DNA from: Rhizobium ecuadorense
GTDB taxonomy: Bacteria > Pseudomonadota > Alphaproteobacteria > Rhizobiales > Rhizobiaceae
Direction: 5' to 3'
Length of the DNA stretch: 64,000 nucleotides
Assembly (NCBI RefSeq): GCF_001187535.1
Contig: NZ_LFIO01001267.1
Location: forward strand, 124,001-188,000
The notes beneath the pieces were generated by a model. That model was not told where the DNA came from, did not search any database, and worked only from the letters and a program-made list of their open reading frames with translations. A program made the translations under genes and the position numbers. Positions 1 through 8,937 of this stretch are shown one piece after another. Position 1 is the first letter of the stretch; each line of letters starts with the position of its first letter.

Positions 1-1
1 C

Positions 2-211
2 AACATCGCGCCATGGCTCTGGGGCTGGCCGGACCGTTTCCTCAACCGGATGCACGATGCCGGAACCGAGGTCTTCGTGCTCGGCCCCTATCGCGGCGGC
101 GATTTTTCGACCGGCATCGACGACGCCGCGCACTTGGCGCGGCTGCCGGAGAACTATGCGGCGGGTATATGGACGAACGAGATCGAGGCGATCGGCAAAC
201 ATTTCAGGTAA
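2..211 (+). CDS. Glycerophosphodiester phosphodiesterase, C-terminal end (partial)
   Basis: An open frame enters from the left edge and ends at TAA 209-211, giving the last 69 residues. They read APWLWGWPDRF...VFVLGPY...GDFSTGID...LPENYAAGIWTNEIEAIG, which I recognise as the C-terminal part of bacterial GDPD-family TIM-barrel proteins, where the closing IWTNxIE segment is typical. Enzymes of this family hydrolyse glycerophosphodiesters to glycerol-3-phosphate and an alcohol. The catalytic His/Glu residues lie upstream of the window, so activity cannot be judged. It converges on the next gene with only three bases between the stop codons. Confidence 0.75.
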   Translation, partial: NIAPWLWGWPDRFLNRMHDAGTEVFVLGPYRGGDFSTGIDDAAHLARLPENYAAGIWTNEIEAIGKHFR

Positions 212-214
212 AGC

Positions 215-2560
215 TCAGAGATCCCGCGCCCGTAGCAATGCCGGGATTTCCCCTGGGGAAACCGGCTTGGAGAAACGGTAGCCCTGCGCCTCCTCGCAGC
301 GCGCGTGACGCAGGAAATCCATCTGGGCGTCGGTTTCCACACCTTCAGCGAGAACCGAAAGCTTGAGCGTCTGCGCCAGCGAAATCACCGCCGAGGCGAT
401 GGCGACGGCGGTTTTGTCGCCCGGCAGGGCCTCGACCAGCGAACGGTCCATCTTCAGCCGATCGAAGGGGAAGGTCTTCAGCGCCGCGAGACTGGAATAG
501 CCGGAGCCGAAATCGTCGATCGACAGGCGCACACCGAGCGCCCGCAGCGATTCCATCATGGCGAGCGCACGTTCGGCATCCTGCATCACCACGCTTTCGG
601 TGACTTCCAGCTCCAGCCAGCGCGACTGCAGGCGATGGCGCTCCAGCGCCTCGGCGACATGACTTGCGAAATCCGGATCGGCGAACTGCTTGGCCGAGAC
701 GTTGACGGCGATGGTCAGCGGCGCCAAGCCCATATCCTGCCAGTGGCGCGCCTGGCGGCAGGCCTCGTTCAGCACCCAGAGACCGAGGGGAACGATCAGG
801 CCGGTCTCTTCGGCGAGCGGGATGAAATTGACCGGCGGCACCCTGCCCTTGGCCGGATGGTTCCAGCGCACCAGCGCCTCGATGCCGGTGATGCGGCCGG
901 TGGCGACATCGACCTGCGGCTGGTATTGCAGGAGCAGCTGGTCGCCGGTGATCGCCTGGTGCAGTTCCTCCTGCTCGCCGATCGGCATTCCCACCGGCGT
1001 GCCGCCGCCATCGTGATGCTGCAAGGTGTTACGGCCGAGTTCCTTGGCGCGGTACATGGCGCGGTCGGCATTGGCGAGAAGCTCTTCCGAGGTCGCGCCG
1101 TCGAAGGGGAAGGCGGCGACGCCGATGCTCGAAGTGACGGTGATCTCGCCGCCATCGAAGGGGATCGGCCTGTTGATCGCCTTCTGCAGCTCGCGCAGGC
1201 GACGCGTGATGCCGGCATCGTGGCTCGACTGATGAACGAGCACCACGAGGAATTCGTCGCCGCCGAGACGCACCACCATATCGGATGCCCTGACACTGTT
1301 GGCCATACGGGCCGCGGTTTCCTTCAGCACTTCGTCGCCGGCGGCGTGGCCGCGGCCGTCGTTGATGTCCTTGAAATTATCGAGATCGATATAGGCGACG
1401 GTGACCTTGCGGGTGTTGCGCCGGGCCTGGTCGAGGATATTGGCCAGCCGCTCCTTGAGGAAGGCGCGGTTCGGCAGGCCGGTCAAATCATCATGATGGG
1501 CCATGAAATGGATGCGGTCATCGACACGCTTGCGCTCGATGGCAATGCCGGCAATGTGGGTGGCGAGCGCCACCAGCTTCATCTCGTGCTCCGTCGGACG
1601 GCGGACTTCCCTGGAATAGAGGGCGAAGGTGCCGAGCACATTGTTCTGCGAGGTGGCGATCGGCGTCGACCAGCAGGAGCGGAAACCAAAGGGCGCGACC
1701 AGCGCGCGAAAATCCTCCCAGAGCGGATCGCTCATCACATCCTCGACGATCACGGTCTGGCCGCGCCAGGCGGCGGTGCCGCAGGAGCCGACCTTGGGAC
1801 CGATGGTGACGCCGTCGATCAGGCGGCTATAGCCGCCGGGCAGATTGGGGGCGGCGCCGTGATAGAGCCTGGTACCCTCGCCGTTCAGCAGCAGCACCGA
1901 TCCGTCGATGCCGGTCAGTTGCGCCTCGATCATCAGCACCAGCGCCTCGAGGATCATCGGCAGCGGCTCGTTGCGGGCGATCATTTCCAGCAGGTTCGCC
2001 TGCTCGCGGTGGAGATCCTCCTGGCGCTTGCGTTCGGTGATATCGCGGGAAACGCCGATCAGGCCGACAATCTCGCCGCGATCGTTGCGCAGCGGGATCT
2101 TCGAGGTCAGCCGGCATATCGGCCTTTTGCCGCCGGGCAGGACGTAACTTTCCTCCATGTCGATGCAGGCTTGCCCCGTCGCCATGATCTGCTGCTCGAT
2201 ATCGAAATGGCGCCGTGCCGTCTCGAAATCGAACAGGTCGAAATCACGCTTGCCGGTGATCAGGTCGGCGCTCTCCAGGCCGAGGCTGCTGGCGGTGACG
2301 GCGTTGGCGAAGACGAAGCGGCTGTCGCGATCCTTGACGTAGAGGAAATCCGGAAGCTCGTGGACGATCGCCTTCAGGCGCAGGTTCTCGATGCCGTCGG
2401 AAAGATGATGGGCGGTCGAGGCCATCATCGCTTCCGTCGCAGCGACGATGCGCCGCGTTTCGGCCGACAGGGCATCGGTCGATTCCCATCGCCTGGCACT
2501 CGGTTCCTGCATGCCGCCATTCTCCCCGGCGGGCCGAAGGTCCGCATCCCGCATAATCAC
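215..2560 (-). CDS. PAS-GAF-GGDEF-EAL cyclic-di-GMP turnover protein
   Basis: A 781-residue cytoplasmic signalling protein without membrane segments. In order it has a PAS domain (about 55-180, ending in the PAC-like SRDITERKR), a GAF domain (about 188-345), a GGDEF domain (about 350-515) and an EAL domain (about 525-775). The cyclase signature is intact (GGDEF 433-437) and an inhibitory I-site RASD sits five residues before it (424-427). The phosphodiesterase signature is also intact (EAL 561-563, later DDFGSGYSSL and AEGVET). Both synthesis and breakdown of c-di-GMP are therefore possible, presumably switched by ligands of the PAS and GAF domains. The start is a GTG at 2558-2560; an ATG two codons later is an alternative. 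Confidence 0.93.
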   Translation of the reverse strand: MIMRDADLRPAGENGGMQEPSARRWESTDALSAETRRIVAATEAMMASTAHHLSDGIENLRLKAIVHELPDFLYVKDRDSRFVFANAVTASSLGLESADLITGKRDFDLFDFETARRHFDIEQQIMATGQACIDMEESYVLPGGKRPICRLTSKIPLRNDRGEIVGLIGVSRDITERKRQEDLHREQANLLEMIARNEPLPMILEALVLMIEAQLTGIDGSVLLLNGEGTRLYHGAAPNLPGGYSRLIDGVTIGPKVGSCGTAAWRGQTVIVEDVMSDPLWEDFRALVAPFGFRSCWSTPIATSQNNVLGTFALYSREVRRPTEHEMKLVALATHIAGIAIERKRVDDRIHFMAHHDDLTGLPNRAFLKERLANILDQARRNTRKVTVAYIDLDNFKDINDGRGHAAGDEVLKETAARMANSVRASDMVVRLGGDEFLVVLVHQSSHDAGITRRLRELQKAINRPIPFDGGEITVTSSIGVAAFPFDGATSEELLANADRAMYRAKELGRNTLQHHDGGGTPVGMPIGEQEELHQAITGDQLLLQYQPQVDVATGRITGIEALVRWNHPAKGRVPPVNFIPLAEETGLIVPLGLWVLNEACRQARHWQDMGLAPLTIAVNVSAKQFADPDFASHVAEALERHRLQSRWLELEVTESVVMQDAERALAMMESLRALGVRLSIDDFGSGYSSLAALKTFPFDRLKMDRSLVEALPGDKTAVAIASAVISLAQTLKLSVLAEGVETDAQMDFLRHARCEEAQGYRFSKPVSPGEIPALLRARDL

Positions 2561-2758
2561 CCCGTAAATTTCCCTCTAAAGTAGTCCCCATTCCCTTCGG
2601 CTTGCTTAAATGAAAGGGTGAACAAGAGGACAAAATCCGCGGCGATATCCTGCCCTTATCAGAGGCCACAACCGCAATTTCGGTCGCCTGTGCCAGAAAG
2701 GGACAGGCCCGTCTGGCATGTTTCGTGCTACAGGCGCCTTATGACTGGAGAATCCGGA

Positions 2759-4129
2759 ATGCCTTCACGCCGCGACATGCTGTTCTTTCTCGCCGCCGCG
2801 GCGGTTGCGGGAGGTACAGTGCCGCGCGCATCGGCCGCGACGCTTGCGGCCGCCGGACAGCCCGATCTGCGCGGCGCGATCGACGCGGTGGAATATCGCG
2901 CCATTCCCGAAAGCGGCGACCGCAAGACCCGCAACCTGCAGCAGATGGTCGAACAGGCGGCGGCCGAGAATGTGCCGGTCTTCCTGCCGCCCGGCACCTA
3001 CCGGATCTCCAATCTCAACCTGCCCGACAATACGCGCCTTACCGGCGTGCCCGGCGCGTCGCGGATCGTCTATACCGGCGACGGCCATCTCTTTGCGGCC
3101 GAGAATGTGCGGCGCATCGAGCTTTCCAACCTCGTCATCGACGGCGGCAATCGCTGGCTCGGCGACTATGCCGGCGGACTCGTCCAATTTACCGGCGTCG
3201 ACGAGGTGCTGATCGACAATTGCGAGATCGGCGGCAGCCGCAAACACGGGCTGCAGCTGGAACGCTGCGGCGGGCGGATCGAGCGCAGCCGCATTTCGGG
3301 GGCGGCCGAGGCCGGGCTTTATGCGGTCGATTCCGCCAATCTTTCGATCACCGGAAATACGATCGCCGATTGCGGCAATGGCGGCATCCTGGTGCACCGC
3401 TGGAACAAGGCGGAGGACGGCACGCTTGTCTCAGGCAACCGCATCTCCAACATCCGCGCCAATGACGGCGGCACCGGCCAGAACGGCAACGGCATCAACA
3501 TCTTCCGAGCCGACGGCGTGATGGTGGTGAACAATCACATTTCCGACTGCGCCTTTACCGCGATCCGCGCCAATTCGGCGTCGGACATCCAGATCAGCAA
3601 CAACCAGTGCCGGCGATCCGGCGAGACGGCGATCTATGTCGAATTCGCCTTCGAGGGCGCTGTCGTTTCCGCCAACATGATCGACGGGGCGGCGAACGGC
3701 ATCTCGATCGCCAATTTCGACGAGGGCGGCAGGCTGGCAAGCGTCACCGGCAATGTCGTGCGCAATCTGACGCTGCGCGGTCCATACAAGCACGAGGTCG
3801 GCTTCGGCATCGGCATTGCGGCGGAGGCCGATACGCTGATCTCGGGCAATGTGATCGAGGGCGCGCCGCGCTGGGGCATGCAGATCGGCTGGGGTCCCTA
3901 TCTGCGCAACGTCGTCGTCAGCGGCAATGTGGTGCGCAAGGCGCCGGTGGGATGCGCCGTCTCGGTCGCCGATGGCGCCGGCACCGCCATCATCACCGAC
4001 AACGTCTTTCAGGATACCACGGAAGGTGCGGTTTTAGGCTTCCAATGGGAGAAGAAAGTGTCGGCCGAGATGGCTGGCGGCGGCACGTCCTACAAGCAGC
4101 TGACGGTCGAGCGAAACCGCGTCTCCTGA
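2759..4129 (+). CDS. TAT-exported right-handed beta-helix protein (TIGR03808-like)
   Basis: The start at 2759 is chosen because GGAG lies eight bases upstream and the protein then begins with a twin-arginine signal: MPSRRDML followed by a hydrophobic Ala-rich stretch and a cleavage-like ASA. An upstream ATG at 2741 lacks a clear ribosome site. The 456-residue product consists of repeated parallel-beta-helix units rich in G-N-x-I/V and ISGN-type turns (about 100-440), as in pectate-lyase-like proteins. It matches my memory of the rhizobial family annotated as TAT-translocated repeat protein TIGR03808. The fold suggests polysaccharide binding or cleavage in the periplasm, but no catalytic residues are recognised and no substrate is known. 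Confidence 0.85.
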   Translation: MPSRRDMLFFLAAAAVAGGTVPRASAATLAAAGQPDLRGAIDAVEYRAIPESGDRKTRNLQQMVEQAAAENVPVFLPPGTYRISNLNLPDNTRLTGVPGASRIVYTGDGHLFAAENVRRIELSNLVIDGGNRWLGDYAGGLVQFTGVDEVLIDNCEIGGSRKHGLQLERCGGRIERSRISGAAEAGLYAVDSANLSITGNTIADCGNGGILVHRWNKAEDGTLVSGNRISNIRANDGGTGQNGNGINIFRADGVMVVNNHISDCAFTAIRANSASDIQISNNQCRRSGETAIYVEFAFEGAVVSANMIDGAANGISIANFDEGGRLASVTGNVVRNLTLRGPYKHEVGFGIGIAAEADTLISGNVIEGAPRWGMQIGWGPYLRNVVVSGNVVRKAPVGCAVSVADGAGTAIITDNVFQDTTEGAVLGFQWEKKVSAEMAGGGTSYKQLTVERNRVS

Positions 4130-4229
4130 AGAGCATCAAAAGCTTTCATCATCTCATCAGCGGCAAGGACTTTCCCGCAGCCGCTGCGGCCTCTACCCTT
4201 CCGGACAGTAACATCGAGGGGACAAGGTC

Positions 4230-4895
4230 ATGCTGACAATCTACGGAGTCTATCGATCGCGGGCGTCACGCGTCTACTGGATGGCGGAGGAGCTCGGGCT
4301 CGAATTCCGCTCGGTGCCGGTGCTGCAGGCAAGGCGGCTGGCGGAGCCCCTATCCGAGGACGCGCCGCTCAACACGCATTCGCCCGATTTCGCTGCCGTC
4401 AATCCGATGGCGCAGATCCCCAGCATCAAGGACGGCGAACTCGTCATGCACGAGTCGCTGGCGATCAATCTCTACCTGGCCCGCAAACATGGCGGGCCGC
4501 TGGCCGGACAAACCGTCGAAGAAGACGGATTGCTGACGATGTGGACCGTCTGGGCGGCCTCGCAGGTCGAGCCGCATTCGGTCAGGATCGTGCTGACCTA
4601 TGATAACGGCCTCGAAAACAGCGAAGAGGGCAAGCAGACGATCGCCGCCGCCTGCCAGGCGCTGCGCCGGCCGCTGGCCGCTCTCGAGGCCCAGCTTGCC
4701 GGCCGGCAGTGGATCGTCGGCGACCGCTTCACCGTCGCCGATCTCAACATTGCCGAGGTGCTGCGCTACGCCCAGAGCGAGGAAGCGCTGTTCGATGCGC
4801 ATCCCAACGTCAAGGCCTGGATCGGACGCTGCCAGTCCCGCGCCGCCTACAAGAGAATGCAGGAGACGCGCGGCAAGGAGCCGATCGAGATCTGA
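4230..4895 (+). CDS. Glutathione S-transferase family protein
   Basis: A 221-residue protein with the two-domain GST layout. A thioredoxin-like N-terminal half opens with YGVYRSRASRVYWMAEELGLEF and contains the cis-proline region QIPSIKDGELVMHESLAI, where the E-S pair binds the glutathione gamma-glutamyl group. The C-terminal half is helical and carries the capping motif FTVADLNIAEVL. The first serine/arginine turn rather than a CPxC motif suggests a conjugating GST rather than a glutaredoxin-like one; the substrate is unknown. It stands alone, convergent with the next LysR gene (stops one base apart). It is one of three GST-family genes in this window. Confidence 0.9.
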   Translation: MLTIYGVYRSRASRVYWMAEELGLEFRSVPVLQARRLAEPLSEDAPLNTHSPDFAAVNPMAQIPSIKDGELVMHESLAINLYLARKHGGPLAGQTVEEDGLLTMWTVWAASQVEPHSVRIVLTYDNGLENSEEGKQTIAAACQALRRPLAALEAQLAGRQWIVGDRFTVADLNIAEVLRYAQSEEALFDAHPNVKAWIGRCQSRAAYKRMQETRGKEPIEI

Positions 4896-4896
4896 G

Positions 4897-5793
4897 TTAC
4901 CGGAACAAGGTGAGCGTGCCGGCCATTTCCTCGCGGATCCAGGCCTTGAAATCCCTGACCTTCTTCGGCTCGCGCGTGCCTTCGGCGGTGACGAAATAAT
5001 GGCCGAAGCCGGTGCGCGCCCGAATGCCGAAGGGGGCGGCCAGCCGGCCTTCGGCGAGCGCGAAGGCGGCAAGGGTCTGCCAGGCGAGCATGACGCCCTG
5101 GCCGGCGATCGCCGCATCGAGGCAAAGCGAGGCGTCGTTGAAGACGTGGCGGGTCGCAGGTGTCGCGCCTGACAGCCCCGCCTCGCGCATCCAGACCTCC
5201 CAGCCGAACATGGCGCGGCCGTCGACGACGGCGGGCAGCGTCAGAATATCGGCAGGCTCCTTCAACTGCGCCGCCATCTCGGGCGAGCAGACGGGAAAGA
5301 CCTCCTGCTCCAAGAGCAGTTCGGCCTTCACGTCAGGCCATTTGCCGGCGCCGACGCGGATGCCGATATCGACGTCACAGATGGCGGGATTGACGAGATT
5401 GGTCGTTGCATCGAGCCGCAGCTTGATCTCGGGGTGGCGCTCGGCGAAACGGTCGAGCCGGCAGACGAGCCAGCGGGCGGCAAAAACCGGCGCCACCGAG
5501 ATGGTCAGGATCGTATCGTCCTTACGCCCTGCGATCGACACCGCCGCAGAGAGGCGGGCGAACCCCTCGTCGAGCGCATGAAGCACCGGCCGGCTTGCTT
5601 CGGTCGGGATCATTCCGCGGGCGGTGCGCTCGAAGATTACCAGGCCAAGCTGCGCCTCGGCCTTGATCACCTGCTGGCTGACGGCGCCGACCGAGACGCC
5701 GAGCTCGTCGGCGGCGGCCTGCAGCGAGCCGAGACGACCGACGGCTTCGAGCGCCCTGAGGCCGTTGAGATGGACGGAATTCAGGTTCTTCAT
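4897..5793 (-). CDS. LysR-family transcriptional regulator (GcvA-like)
   Basis: A 298-residue LysR protein. The N-terminal winged helix-turn-helix is plain (LRALEAVGRLGSLQAAADELGVSVGAVSQQVIKAEAQLG, about residues 12-50) and is followed by a periplasmic-binding-like effector domain. The opening MKNLNSVHLNGLRALEAV and SVGAVSQQV helix match the GcvA/AmpR-like subgroup. The start is ATG at 5791-5793. The target is not obvious: the divergently placed neighbour is the small gene at 5906, and the 110-base gap between them would carry both promoters, a usual place for a LysR site. Confidence 0.92.
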   Translation of the reverse strand: MKNLNSVHLNGLRALEAVGRLGSLQAAADELGVSVGAVSQQVIKAEAQLGLVIFERTARGMIPTEASRPVLHALDEGFARLSAAVSIAGRKDDTILTISVAPVFAARWLVCRLDRFAERHPEIKLRLDATTNLVNPAICDVDIGIRVGAGKWPDVKAELLLEQEVFPVCSPEMAAQLKEPADILTLPAVVDGRAMFGWEVWMREAGLSGATPATRHVFNDASLCLDAAIAGQGVMLAWQTLAAFALAEGRLAAPFGIRARTGFGHYFVTAEGTREPKKVRDFKAWIREEMAGTLTLFR

Positions 5794-5905
5794 ATAGTTT
5801 TTCTATAGCAGCGCCACACTAATCTCAATTGAAAATCCGCTTGGTGGAGCAGACATTATAGCCTGCGGTCACGATCCCATACTGTTGGAGAAAGCGAGGC
5901 ATACC

Positions 5906-6148
5906 ATGTCGTTGCTGAAGTTTTTCTTGAAGCCTGCCCATGCCATGGGCGACGCGGACACTGCCCTGGCCTGGAAGGACGATCCGCTGCGGCATCCCGA
6001 AGTCGAGCGCATGTCGATGCGGGAAATTGCCGATCTGCCGCTCGGAACGGAGACCGGCCTTGCCACCGAGGCCAAACCGCCGCTGGCGAAATGCGTGACG
6101 GTGCGCGCCGTTTCAGCCGGCCTTAAAGCGCGTCGCATCACTCGTTGA
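5906..6148 (+). CDS. Small hypothetical protein with DUF1127-like motif
   Basis: An 80-residue protein starting MSLLKFFLKPAHAMGD. GAGG seven bases upstream supports the ATG at 5906 over the TTG at 5885. The segment HPEVERMSMREIADLPLG resembles the short 'M-x-x-R-E-L-x-D-L-G-L' helix of DUF1127 proteins, which are often encoded beside LysR genes; this is a weak similarity seen by eye. The last codons run into an AAAGCGCG-type rhizobial repeat (6125 onward), so the C-terminus LKARRITR is probably repeat-derived. Function unknown; co-regulation with the divergent LysR gene is inference. Confidence 0.5.
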   Translation: MSLLKFFLKPAHAMGDADTALAWKDDPLRHPEVERMSMREIADLPLGTETGLATEAKPPLAKCVTVRAVSAGLKARRITR

Positions 6149-6160
6149 CGCGACGCGTTC
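6125..6160. repeat. Fragment of the rhizobial AAAGCGCG repeat
   Basis: The stretch starts TTAAAGCGCGTCGCATCA and continues with CGTTGACGCGACGCGTT. It closely resembles the first third of the longer copy at 16733-16839. It forms an imperfect hairpin and overlaps the 3' end of the preceding small gene. Confidence 0.5.
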
Positions 6161-6175
6161 TCTGGGCGACTTGCC

Positions 6176-6646
6176 TCAGTCGATCGATGCCTGCCAGCAA
6201 ATCAACGGACCGTCTTCCGGATCGATACGCTCCCCCGTTTGGACGAAGCCGTTGCGCTCAAGGACACGCTGCGAGGCGATGTTTTCCACGCCGGTATCGG
6301 CCGAAACGAGCCTCACGCGCGGATCCTTCCGGGCCCATGCGAGCAATTCTCCGATAGCGCGGGTGACGTATCCACGCCGCTCGCGGCTCGGAGCAATCCC
6401 ATAGCCGATATGGATTGCGCCGTTCTCCGGCACACGGATGATGGAGCACAGTCCGACGATTTCGCCCTCCTCGACCATCATCCAGGCGGACGGGGCAAAC
6501 GCCGCGCCGACCTCGGCTGCAATCCTCGCCAGCATCTCCAGTACCTCAGGCGGCGCGATGGCGCTATCGGGAACCAGCCGCAGATTTTGCGGGGCGAAGC
6601 CTTTCAGCAAGGTGGCGAAATCATCGGCAGTCAGTTCGACGATCAT
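6176..6646 (-). CDS. GNAT-family N-acetyltransferase
   Basis: A 156-residue protein when started at the ATG 6644-6646 (MIVELTADDF); the open frame continues upstream with a proline-rich stretch that looks non-coding. The acetyl-CoA-binding segment RERRGYVTRAIGELLAWA fits the GNAT motif A (R/Q-x-x-G-x-G/A). The closing ENIASQRVLERNGFVQTG is the usual motif B of RimJ/RimL-like acetyltransferases. The acceptor is unknown. It stands alone between the small gene on the left and a divergently read periplasmic glycosidase-like gene on the right. Confidence 0.85.
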   Translation of the reverse strand: MIVELTADDFATLLKGFAPQNLRLVPDSAIAPPEVLEMLARIAAEVGAAFAPSAWMMVEEGEIVGLCSIIRVPENGAIHIGYGIAPSRERRGYVTRAIGELLAWARKDPRVRLVSADTGVENIASQRVLERNGFVQTGERIDPEDGPLICWQASID

Positions 6647-6808
6647 GTTTTTCTCGGGGTTCGGGAGGCGCGTCGGCTTCGGCGGATGAGGGTGTTTGCG
6701 GGCCGGCCGTAGAAAAACCGCACTTGGCACTTGCATTCGCGCGACGTCACGTCAACCCGGCGTCGCAAACCTACCCATTTGAGCCCCATTTGAGCAAAGA
6801 GATTTTCA

Positions 6809-7786
6809 ATGTCAGCAATTCGCAAGACCCTATTCGGACTCGTCGCAATTTTAACGGTCGCGGTTGCCGTCGGTGCCGGCTGGCTCTGGCAGGTCGCGGG
6901 TGCTTACGGTTTCAACACTGTCTTGCGGCGCGGCGGGACCTATTGGACCACTATGAAACCTGACGACGAGCGCCTTTCCGCCTCCATGCGATTGGCGTTG
7001 AACACGGTGATCCCAGCGGTTCAGCCCGGGCCGCTGACCTGGCAGGAGCCGGAGGCGGGTTTCGAGGTGGCGGAACTGCCAGTTCTTGCCGACGGCCGCG
7101 AAGTCGACCGCATTTTTCTCAGCAGAATTGACCCGGCCCGCTTTCGATTCGTCACCCGCAATGCCGCTGCCGGCGATACCGGCATCGACGAATGGGAAAA
7201 GGCTTTGCCCAACGCGGTGCTCATCGTCAACGGCAGCTACTACGACATGCACGGCAGGCCCGACACGCCATTCATCAGCGAGGGCGTTGCGATGGGTCCC
7301 CAGCAATATGATGCCAAGGCCGGCGCCTTCGTTGCCGATCAAAACGCTGCCGACATCCGTGACCTTACCCGTCAAGACTGGCAGGCCGCCTTTGCCGGCG
7401 CGTCGAACGCCATGGTCTCCTATCCCCTGCTCATCGGCGATGACGGGCAGACCCATGTGAACGTGAAAAGCCGCTGGCTCGCCAACCGCACCTTTGTCGC
7501 CAAGGACGCGCTGGGGCGTATCGTCATCGGCACGACAAAGGAAGCATTCTTTTCGCTCGACCGGCTGGCAGAGTTTCTGAAGACCTCGCCGCTCAATCTC
7601 AAGGTCGCGCTCAATCTCGACGGCGGCCCTATCGCCTGCCGGAGCGTTCGGCTGAATGGCTATCGGCAAAAATTCTACGCTAGATGGGAGGCCCAGGTGG
7701 ACGACGACAGCGTAAACCTGCTCCGCTGGCCGATTTCCGAGGCCAACTGGGCCATGCCGATGGTGCTGACGGTCGAGCGGAAGTGA
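6809..7786 (+). CDS. Phosphodiester glycosidase (NAGPA-like) domain protein, membrane-anchored
   Basis: A 325-residue protein with an N-terminal membrane anchor or uncleaved signal (about residues 8-30) and a periplasmic domain. The segments VLIVNGSYYDMHGRPDTPFISEGV and LKVALNLDGGPIACRSV match the NAGPA (phosphodiester alpha-GlcNAcase, DUF2233) family, whose hallmarks are the NGSYY/F-type strand and the LDGG loop near the C-terminus. Known members remove sugars linked through phosphodiesters or act on cell-wall glycans; the substrate here is not known. It stands alone, transcribed away from the GNAT gene. Confidence 0.8.
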   Translation: MSAIRKTLFGLVAILTVAVAVGAGWLWQVAGAYGFNTVLRRGGTYWTTMKPDDERLSASMRLALNTVIPAVQPGPLTWQEPEAGFEVAELPVLADGREVDRIFLSRIDPARFRFVTRNAAAGDTGIDEWEKALPNAVLIVNGSYYDMHGRPDTPFISEGVAMGPQQYDAKAGAFVADQNAADIRDLTRQDWQAAFAGASNAMVSYPLLIGDDGQTHVNVKSRWLANRTFVAKDALGRIVIGTTKEAFFSLDRLAEFLKTSPLNLKVALNLDGGPIACRSVRLNGYRQKFYARWEAQVDDDSVNLLRWPISEANWAMPMVLTVERK

Positions 7787-7948
7787 GTGGGCCTCATGAC
7801 CTCCGCAGAAACGAAGTCGCGCGGCTTGCCACGCTGCATATTATCGCGAGCATCGATGTCGGAATCGCCTTTCGCCAGCCGTCTTCAAGCCACAGTATAA
7901 ATCCCTGGATCGGCATCGATCCAAGGATAAAATCATATGGAGGACGCG

Positions 7949-8599
7949 ATGACGATTACCATTACCGCCTTTGAACGCTCGCCCGATCGCGGCCGGGGTC
8001 TGGCGCGCGACATGCGCGTTCGCTGGGCGCTCGAGGAAGTGGGTGAGCCCTACGAGGTTCGTCTCGTTTCGTTCAAGGCGATGAAGGAACCCGCGCATCT
8101 CACGCTTCATCCTTTCGGGCAGATTCCGACCTATGAAGACGGCGATCTCGCTCTGTTCGAGTCCGGCGCGATCGTGTTCCATATCGCCGAACGCCATGCG
8201 GGTCTGCTGCCTGCGGATGCGAATGCCCGCGCGCGCGCTGTCGCCTGGATGTTTGCCGCGCTCAATACGGTGGAGCCATCGATCTTCGAGCGCAGCCTCG
8301 CCACGATCCTCGAGCGCGACGAGCCCTGGTACGAGCAGCGCCTGCGGCGCCTCGAGGACAGCATCCGCAAACGGCTGGGCGGCCTTTCCGCGCGCCTTGG
8401 CGACGCCGACTGGCTCGATGGTGCGTTCAGCGCCGGTGACTTGCTGATGGTGACGGTGCTGCGCAGGGCGCAGGGAGCGGGTCTCTTGGAGGACTATCCG
8501 AATCTTGCCGCCTATGTCGCCCGCGGCGAGGCGCGGCCGGCCTACAAACGGGCTTTCGCCGCTCAACTGGCAGTGTTCACCGCCGCATCGGGCGACTGA
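7949..8599 (+). CDS. Glutathione S-transferase family protein
   Basis: A 216-residue GST. The start at 7949 is preferred over the in-frame ATG at 7937 because GGAGG (7939-7943) lies five bases before it. It begins MTITITAFERSPDRGRGLARDMRVRWALEEVG; the thioredoxin-like half contains HPFGQIPTYEDGDLALFESGAIV, with the conserved Pro and E-S glutathione-binding pair. The C-terminal helical domain ends in FSAGDLLMVTVLRR. Proteins of this shape are common in rhizobia without an assigned substrate. No operon partner. Confidence 0.9.
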   Translation: MTITITAFERSPDRGRGLARDMRVRWALEEVGEPYEVRLVSFKAMKEPAHLTLHPFGQIPTYEDGDLALFESGAIVFHIAERHAGLLPADANARARAVAWMFAALNTVEPSIFERSLATILERDEPWYEQRLRRLEDSIRKRLGGLSARLGDADWLDGAFSAGDLLMVTVLRRAQGAGLLEDYPNLAAYVARGEARPAYKRAFAAQLAVFTAASGD

Positions 8600-8656
8600 C
8601 AAAGGTTTGTTTCGAGCATGGTCCCATTGACCCATCCCGCTTCCCCGCCTACATAT

Positions 8657-8669
8657 CTAGACAGTCTAG
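8657..8669. promoter_or_regulatory. Palindromic operator candidate for the Phd/VapC pair
   Basis: CTAGAC-A-GTCTAG is a perfect 6-bp inverted repeat with one central base. It ends 13 bases before the antitoxin start and lies just upstream of the ribosome site AGGAG (8672-8676). Phd/YefM antitoxins normally bind short palindromes at this position to repress their own operon, so this is the likely autoregulatory site. Confidence 0.6.
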
Positions 8670-8682
8670 CTAGGAGCGAAAG

Positions 8683-8937
8683 ATGGAATGGCAGCTGCAG
8701 GAGGCCAAGAACAAGTTTTCGAAAGTCGTGCAGAAGGCGCGAGATGAAGGACCGCAGGTGGTGACGCTCCGCGGCGAGCGGACGGCTGTCGTGCTGTCCG
8801 CCCGCGACTATGACGCCCTGCGCGCCGGCCGGCCGTCGCTGGTCGACGACCTGCTCGGCGGCCCCACCTGGGACGACGAGCTTGCCGATGCGGTCGAAGC
8901 GCGCGTTGCGACGCCAAGCCGCAACGTGACCTTCTGA
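8683..8937 (+). CDS. Type II antitoxin, Phd/YefM family
   Basis: An 84-residue protein beginning MEWQLQEAKNKFSKVVQKARDEGPQVVTLRGERTAVVLSARDYDAL, the typical Phd/YefM N-terminal DNA-binding fold. The C-terminal part (PSLVDDLLGGPTWDDELADAVEAR) is acidic and would wrap the toxin. AGGAG six bases before ATG supports the start. The stop codon overlaps the toxin start (TGATG), the usual coupling in toxin-antitoxin pairs. Autoregulation through the palindrome just upstream is inferred. Confidence 0.92.
   Translation: MEWQLQEAKNKFSKVVQKARDEGPQVVTLRGERTAVVLSARDYDALRAGRPSLVDDLLGGPTWDDELADAVEARVATPSRNVTF

Noticed and set aside
305..2584. Long plus-strand frame (759 codons) over the c-di-GMP gene
   Set aside because: It is antisense to an intact PAS-GAF-GGDEF-EAL protein. 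High GC removes stop codons from the opposite frame, and the translation is Arg/Gly/Asp-rich with no domain.
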